From contig NC_020175.2 of NCBI RefSeq assembly GCF_000224145.3, positions 3,734,360 to 3,798,359 on the forward strand: 64,000 nt of DNA. Reading direction: 5' to 3'. The translations under genes and the position numbers were made by a program. Below are positions 58,701 through 64,000 of this stretch, one piece after another. The notes beneath the pieces were generated by a model, which was not told where the DNA came from, ran no database searches, and worked only from the letters and a program-made list of their open reading frames with translations. This DNA is from Ciona intestinalis. Its lineage: Eukaryota > Chordata > Ascidiacea > Phlebobranchia > Cionidae. Positions within the stretch are counted from its first letter, which is position 1. Each line of letters starts with the position of its first letter.

Positions 58701-61700
58701 AAAGTTAAGACAGCTTGATGTAAATTTGCACACAGAAACGATTTTCGATAATTCGGTCACAAGTTTAGGTTTTTGATTTAATGGGTTGATGGAAGGTGTA
58801 GGTGTGTTTTTGCGGCGCGTTTAAGTCATGCATGTCTTAATCAGAACTCCGCTGTCCATCAGTACACCATTATGGGTGTTCTTGTGCAAAACACTTAGCT
58901 GCAATACTTTAACCCAGTGTCCGTTATAGATTGTCTTAATTGTTAATTAACAGCTTTAAAAAAGTCTAAAAAAGCAATCACCCACAAAGTAGTATAGTAA
59001 GGTGGGGAAAGATGGGACATCTTTGGCAGATAATATCCAAATGTCCTGATTGTTTTTTAACAGTTATAAAAAAAACGGTCTATATGGGAGTCATAGAATA
59101 TAGCTTTATAATTCTTTGAACGTTCCTAGTTTACTAACAAGAAAATAGTGTTATTAGGTGTCCCATCTTCTCCCAACCTACTGTATATATATATATATAA
59201 CTCTACAACGAGTACAGGACGAATGAAACACACCCGTGTTTTAACAACTGTTGTTGCCCCGCCACGCGAAGACAAAAAAGTTACATTTACCAATCCATTT
59301 ATTTACTCACGTTTGACAAGTATATAGCAAGGAAACGGGACATAATTTCCCTGGCGCTTATAGCGTTACTGTGCCAATTCGCGTATTAAATTCGTAGCCA
59401 ACTGCGTGAACGCCAAACACTTGATAACATTTAGGCGACAGACATGATGTACACTATGACGTGCTGAATTGAAGCAAGCGTCAGCTGCAAATCTCAAATT
59501 ACCTCATCTGTCGTCAATAGAGGGTGAATGAAGTTATTTTCGGGCGTCGAAACAGTTTAACTGATACAAGCGAAACTCAGCAAGTTTTACGACGTGTTGT
59601 AATGTTAGCAATTGGTACAAGAGTACATGATGACACGAACGATTTATATGCGGGTTACCAATGCACTATTTAAGTTCAACGAAACCCAAATAATGCTTAT
59701 TAAACAGCCACGTTTGCGAAATGTATTTTGCCTACATATTTCTTTATAGACCTTTCAGTGTGCGGCCTATTTTTGCTCACATAAATACCGATTTTCTTAA
59801 TTAATTTCAGTGTTTCAATATCCCATACCCATCGCTCCCATGCCCGCTTTAAAGACGCCTATCAGATTACTTTAACATATAAAACGGAAGTCCCACCAAG
59901 ATTGCTCTTTAATAAATTAAGGAATAATTAGCGACAACCAGCGCTGGGTCTCCTATATTCGTAAAGATAGTTCCAGCTGCCGTCCCGAGAGGGACCGGTA
60001 TTCTGGGCAAGCACTCAGCAGGGCAAATGCAACAGTTTAGTTTGCGCTGATCATTGATGTCAAACCAGTGCCTGTCAATTAGAAGTGCTTGTCCTGGTTT
60101 ACCAGCCGTAGATTGTGACTGATACTTTGAAATGTTTAATAAAATCTTACGAACATGAGGTTTTTCATAAAGTTACATGTAGTAACTTTTAAGCGGGTGC
60201 GAGGTGTATCAAATAAAACACTCCTGTTATAACGTCTGCCGTTGCTGCGCCACGTGAGGATATATAAGTTACATTCATTCATTCTATTTAAATCCCAACT
60301 AAAAATAAATACTTAAGAAAAAAATTCCTCGACTCTTCATTCTTGCCTATAAATCCTAAATAAATGCACTTAAACATATAATGTACTCACCGTAATGGTG
60401 GGTTCAGGGAATGAGAAAACACCTGCGTGGTCGTCATCCAATATAACAACCGTTGCAACTGCTGGCGGCTCCAGCCTTGCGACTTGGGTGGAATTTGCTT
60501 TGGTATCGAACATACCGTCTGCGTCACCGGATCTTACGTTGCAGAGTTTCACTCGGAAATACTCGTCTTCTTCAAAAATGTCGTCATCCATAATCGTGAT
60601 GGCTATCGTCTTCGTTGTCTCGCCCGGTTTGAATACTATGGTGTCTTCCGCATGCTCGAAGTCAGAGCCTGCGTTAGCGGTCCCGTCTTCGGTTTGGTAA
60701 TCCACGTACAAAGTCGTGTTTAAGTCCCCACCAGTCCGCACGACCTGTTATTATATATTGTTATAGTTAAAGCTTGCATAGGCAAATATATACAAGGCAT
60801 ATGATATAAGAACTTATATGTGTAACTTAAATGGGGTTTTACCTTATGTACACATACAGTCACATTTTTGCTCATATTAATTCTTTTTTGGGACATTATA
60901 GGTTTATATAGCAGTAATGCTGTTAGGAATAAAAGTGTAATAGGGTAAAATGGGCCAATCCTGGCCTAAATAGAATAGAATAGAAATGTAATGTTTCATT
61001 TACAGCATACAAGTAGCAGGATATGGAAATTCCATAGACTTTGTAGTTCAATGTGGGTAATCATACGATTCCTGTTTTCAATTTTAAACTTAATGTTGGC
61101 TTACCCGCAAACAAGCAGTGCGTGCATGGTGTTGCAATGTGTTATACAAAAAAATCAATAACCAATATACGCCCAAGACCAATCTAATTTTCTAGACGAC
61201 ACCCAATTTTCACTTTCTCGGTATGAATGTGGCATTAATTATACAAAACATAAGATTAACCTGTAGCTCGGCCACACCACAGTTTTCCATTACTTTATAC
61301 TCCGCTGGCTCAAAGTAAATTTTGGCAACTGCATCGTCAGGGTCTTCAAGAACCATGGATAAGTTATCCGCCTGTAAATATAGACCACACTGAAATTGGC
61401 GAAAAATAGACACCTTTTCATTCCTATTTAGTGGTAAACAAAGAACATTCAAAGAATTATAAACCGCATCCATAGAATCCTAAAGACAAGACCGTTGTTA
61501 ATTGTTTAAAACGCGATCAGCAATTTTGCAATTTTGTGCTCAAAGGTGTCCCGTGAGTTAAATAATAAAAATGTGAATAGAAAATGAATTCTAAAACCGT
61601 GGCATTTCTTTTTATTAACAGTTTATGTTTTCAGTTGGGAGTGTACAGAAGATTTTTATTAACCCAATTTTAAACATTTAAAGAGTAATTTTGATATTTG

Positions 61701-63194
61701 TGTTTTCACTATACCTCCTGTCTGTGAATTTAATTTGTATTAAGCTGGCAGCAGGCTTTATTTTAACGTCTTAATTACATCATAGAGACATATGTTTTGG
61801 TTGGTTTTTAATTAGTTTTCCGATGAACGAGATAACTGATTCATCTGGATAATAACAAAGACATTATATGCATGTTTAATCAACAATGAATTTCGATGGG
61901 GGCGTGCGTTCACAACAGTGCGTGTTCAGTGTGATTTTACACCGAGCCCAAGTACAAGAATTATCAACAACATAGTGTATGCATGACAGCGTGCAAAAAA
62001 ACTTACTGTTTTAGCTTGGTCGTTTTTTCCTTTGTTAAGAATATTCCCTGCGCCGGTCATTTTACGAGTCGCTTGAATTCTGTAAAACGCTCTGCTCTTC
62101 GGTTGGTTACTCAAGGCCTCAGAGCTCGCCATCTTAGCTAGTTCTGCCATGTCAGCATCGGGATGCGTCTTGCGAAGCTCCCGCATAATTCGGATCATTG
62201 CTTTTCTGTTGCTCTCTGGGTCAACGATTAGAGGATCCATTACATTTCCAACTTGATCGTCATCCGTGTTTGCTTTGCCATCCTCCAACGAGTCCATGTT
62301 CAAAACCGTGGTCCCATCTTGCCTGTTGTCTTCGTCCAAAGCGCTACCTTCAGTTTCTACGATCATGTTCTTGTTTTTACGCATTCGGTAGCGCTTGTAC
62401 ATGTACTTGTAAACCAGAAGGCGGCGGTCAGCGATCCAAGCCAATACTACCAGCATTGGGAAGAACAGGAAGGTAAGCACACCTTCCCATATCTCAACCA
62501 CGCCGTAAGATGACACGGCTAGAATTACATACAGCCATACATAAGCAAGGATGCTCCAAGTAGCGGTAATGAAAAACACTCGAGGATGCTTCACCTTTCG
62601 AATTTCCCCATCGGGTATAACATACATGCAGATGGCTATAATGATAAAGAGATTGAACGATGCACTACCAACGATTGTTGAAGGCCCGAGGTCTCCGGCT
62701 TCAAATCTCTTCCCGATGATTTCAATGACAGACAGCATGATTTCAGGCGCGGAAGAACCGAGTGCCATGAGAGTTAAATTCGATACAGTCTCGTTCCAAA
62801 TTCGAACCGTCGTCTTCGCTTCTTCCCCGTTCGGTTTTCGATACACCACAACTTTTTCCTTGGAGGTTATAACCTCAATCGAGGCCATGAAACGATCAGC
62901 GATTATGGAAACGCCAAGAAACAAATAGATTAAAGCAACAAGGTAAACAATCGCACGCCCCACGGTGTCTGCAGTTGTTATATGTGTGATTTCAGCAGGT
63001 GGCCAGAGTGGTAAGATAACTCCAGGTTGGCATACGCGAGGCTTCGCTGTTTTGTTTGGGTGACACCTGTCTAAGCCATCGTCCAACTTTGGCAGTTGCG
63101 CATTTGCACTTAAAGGTTGATCAAGAAAAACAACCATTATGCATGCGAGAAGGCACATACTTGGAAGACGCCATCTTCTGTTGCAACTCTCCAT
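52793..63194 (-). CDS. SLC8A: Na+/Ca2+ exchanger, SLC8 (NCX) family
   Basis: Minus-strand exons in transcript order: 63194-62007, 61371-61261, 60744-60391, 58696-58533, alternative 57533-57430 or 56631-56531, 55246-55086, 54639-54540, 54165-54083, 53659-53473, 53187-52793, about 948 residues. It swaps Na+ for Ca2+ at the plasma membrane. Visible: signal peptide MESCNRRWRLP to ANAQ; alpha-1 repeat ALGSSAPEIMLSVIE and GSASFNLFIII; XIP region RRLLVYKYMYKRYRMRK; Calx-beta CBD1 (DDDIFEEDEYF, ILDDDHAG); CBD2 (YEKNKSFFVEL, IIIEESYEFK); alpha-2 repeat TLVAMGTSVPDTFASKV and GNVTGSNAVNVFLGIG; final YCVIRTF. I chose the ATG at 63194 because a TTG lies further up and the signal peptide starts here. The 5' UTR lies beyond 63194. 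The order matches vertebrate NCX1 closely. SLC8 is certain; which human paralog is closest is not decided. Confidence 0.95.
53789..53981 (-). mobile_element. MITE family A
   Basis: ATAGTTGGGAGGGGAAGATG to CATCTTTCCAACCCCGCTAT, in an SLC8 intron. Confidence 0.8.
54880..55067 (+). mobile_element. MITE family A
   Basis: ATAATAGAGTAAGTGGGAGA to CGTCTTCCCCCACCCTAATA, starting beside SLC8 exon 55246-55086. Confidence 0.8.
55595..55790 (+). mobile_element. MITE family A
   Basis: TATAGTAGGGTGGGGAAAGA to CCGTCTCCCCCCACCCTACT. Confidence 0.85.
56211..56407 (+). mobile_element. MITE family A, near-consensus copy
   Basis: TATACTAGGGTGGGGGAAGA, a full core, then GTCCCATCTTACCCCACCCT and ACTATA. The terminal repeats agree over about 28 bases and TA flanks both sides. 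Confidence 0.88.
56531..56631 (-). CDS. SLC8A: SLC8 alternative exon B (CBD2)
   Basis: 101 bases with acceptor CACAG and donor GTAAGT. It enters in phase 2 and leaves in phase 1, encoding KCIDIIIQDNNSYSKRVKFW and onward. It begins with the same AAAGTGCATC as exon 57533-57430 but lacks that exon's acidic DDEEYEK stretch, which in NCX1 contributes to Ca2+ binding. It is therefore the likely counterpart of the vertebrate exon B, with weaker Ca2+ regulation. Confidence 0.85.
56660..56890 (-). repeat. CA-rich tract upstream of SLC8 alternative exon B
   Basis: On the transcribed strand the intron 30-260 bases before exon B is rich in ACACAAC and CACAAAAAAC words. It is the mirror of the GTTGTGTTTTTT words on the given strand. 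Such tracts can bind hnRNP L-type regulators, but that is inference. Confidence 0.5.
57430..57533 (-). CDS. SLC8A: SLC8 alternative exon A (CBD2)
   Basis: 104 bases, phase 2 in and phase 1 out, encoding KCINVTIIDDEEYEKNKSFF and VELSQPKLY. It is close to vertebrate NCX1 exon A (VIDDEEYEKNK) and keeps the acidic Ca2+-binding residues. The donor reads CAG/GTTTGA, weaker than that of exon B. Confidence 0.88.
57855..58048 (-). mobile_element. MITE family A
   Basis: TATAGTAAGATGGGGGAAGA to CCAATCTTCCCCCACACTAC. Confidence 0.85.
58993..59186 (-). mobile_element. MITE family A
   Basis: TATAGTAAGGTGGGGAAAGA to CATCTTCTCCCAACCTACTG, followed by a (TA)n run. Confidence 0.8.
59210..59310 (+). mobile_element. 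SINE fragment (3' end)
   Basis: CACACCCGTGTTTTAACAAC, TTGCCCCGCCACGCGAAGAC and AGTTACATTTACC. Confidence 0.55.
60165..60290 (+). mobile_element. SINE fragment (3' half)
   Basis: TAAGCGGGTGCGAGGTGTAT, GCCGTTGCTGCGCCACGTGA and AAGTTACATTCATTCATTC, next to SLC8 exon 60744-60391. Confidence 0.6.
61393..61556 (+). mobile_element. MITE family A, left end degraded
   Basis: AGACACCTTTTCATTC, GGTAAACAAAGAACATTC and TGCTCAAAGGTGTCCCGTGA. It lies 22 bases upstream, in transcript direction, of SLC8 exon 61371-61261. Confidence 0.7.
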
Positions 63195-64000
63195 TGTTTC
63201 AATTCTAGTTCTCCTGAAAACTCTTCGTCCGTCCAAGCAGTTGTCTAATCAAATTTGTTTATTGTGAATTCATTTTGAAAAGGGCAAACGAGCACAGAGA
63301 AGTTCAGGTTTGCTTGCTCCCTACCCTGCATGAAACACATAATTACTTTCAGTGCAAATGCCGAATGTAATTATCAAAAGGTAAATTGTATTGAAAGAAA
63401 ATCAATAAATCAAACCAAATGCCAATAGGCTACATTTACTGTACAAAATCTTGCCTCTAAAAGAACAAGCCAAATGCCTGTACCGCAAATCAACAACGTA
63501 GATTTTGTGACCAACGCGTTCGACTACCGGAGCGCTTTTTCATAAATAATTTAAAACAGATGAGATTTCTCCTCGATCGACCTCTACTAACCGACTAAGA
63601 AACCTAGAATAGCTTAACTATGAACATATCGAATGTCAAAGCTAAAACGTATGAATCAAATCGCCAGAAGATAACTGAAAACATATACCGTTATAAACAT
63701 TCACTATACTGAGTGCAATCTGTCTGAAATCTCAAACGACTTTTAGTTCTCGATTCGACCGTTTTTTCCTGAGGGAATTAACGCAAGTTGAATTAAAACC
63801 AAATAACGCCGTCCCTTGAAATTTATTAATACAATGAAATCGTCGAAGAGAATCAAGACTCAATGTTACTCCAGCAAGCATATGCTTTGCTTGCTTCACA
63901 CAAGATTAAACAGCAGTACACGCCTTGTTCTCTGGGACAGTAGCAGGTTATCTTCCCTATATTGATCCAGAATATAAACTGATCCTAATTTTCGACTCGA
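63195..64000. other. Upstream region of the SLC8 gene
   Basis: It contains the start of the 5' UTR and perhaps an upstream intron. No coding frame and no known repeat family were recognised. Confidence 0.45.

Noticed and set aside
62198-62928. Plus-strand frames opposite the first SLC8 coding exon
   Set aside because: Shadows of the well-conserved SLC8 exon on the other strand.

Overview
The window reads as nuclear DNA of a tunicate, most likely a Ciona species. It is AT-rich and has short introns with GT-AG ends. It contains deuterostome genes (SLC8 Na+/Ca2+ exchanger, NIPA magnesium transporter), tRNA-derived SINEs, and one very dense family of short inverted-repeat elements. No bacterial, CRISPR or viral features were seen. 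Two assembly gaps are present (13860-14359 and 20630-20754). The species call is inference from gene content; no search was run.

Layout, left to right. (1) 313-6108 (+): the 3' part of a secreted mucin-like gene with CUB, TIL and three FN3-like modules on Thr-rich linkers. (2) 6892-9736 (+): an LDLa-repeat class A GPCR. (3) 10492-20163 (+): a NIPA2-like Mg2+ transporter, whose last exon is repeated beyond a gap; a hAT-like element lies in one of its introns. (4) 24306-35314 (+): a 20-exon secreted protein with EGF modules, a trypsin fold whose catalytic residues are altered, about eleven TSP1 repeats and a ShKT domain. (5) 37784-42861, 43841-46896 and 47689-51217 (+): three tandem paralogs of a secreted Cys-rich family I do not recognise. 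Two end in a Ly6/uPAR-like (LU) domain. The first has that end replaced by ShKT plus TSP1. (6) 63194-52793 (-): an almost complete SLC8 exchanger with two frame-enforced alternative exons in CBD2. I checked the reading phase across every splice junction listed; all agree except one single-base shift in the middle paralog.

About 40 copies of one roughly 190-200 bp inverted-repeat element (MITE-like) fill introns and spacers. Several sit 16-26 nt before a splice acceptor or just after a donor, so some introns are mostly element. A tRNA-derived SINE family adds about a dozen copies, mostly truncated.

How the genes fit together: genes 1, 4 and 5-7 are extracellular, Cys-rich and modular. Gene 4 and the first member of the tandem family share a ShKT exon of the same phase followed by TSP1 exons, which suggests exon shuffling between neighbours. 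The tandem family with its conserved dibasic cleavage sites, beside a catalytically altered protease-TSP1 protein, is the best candidate here for something undescribed.
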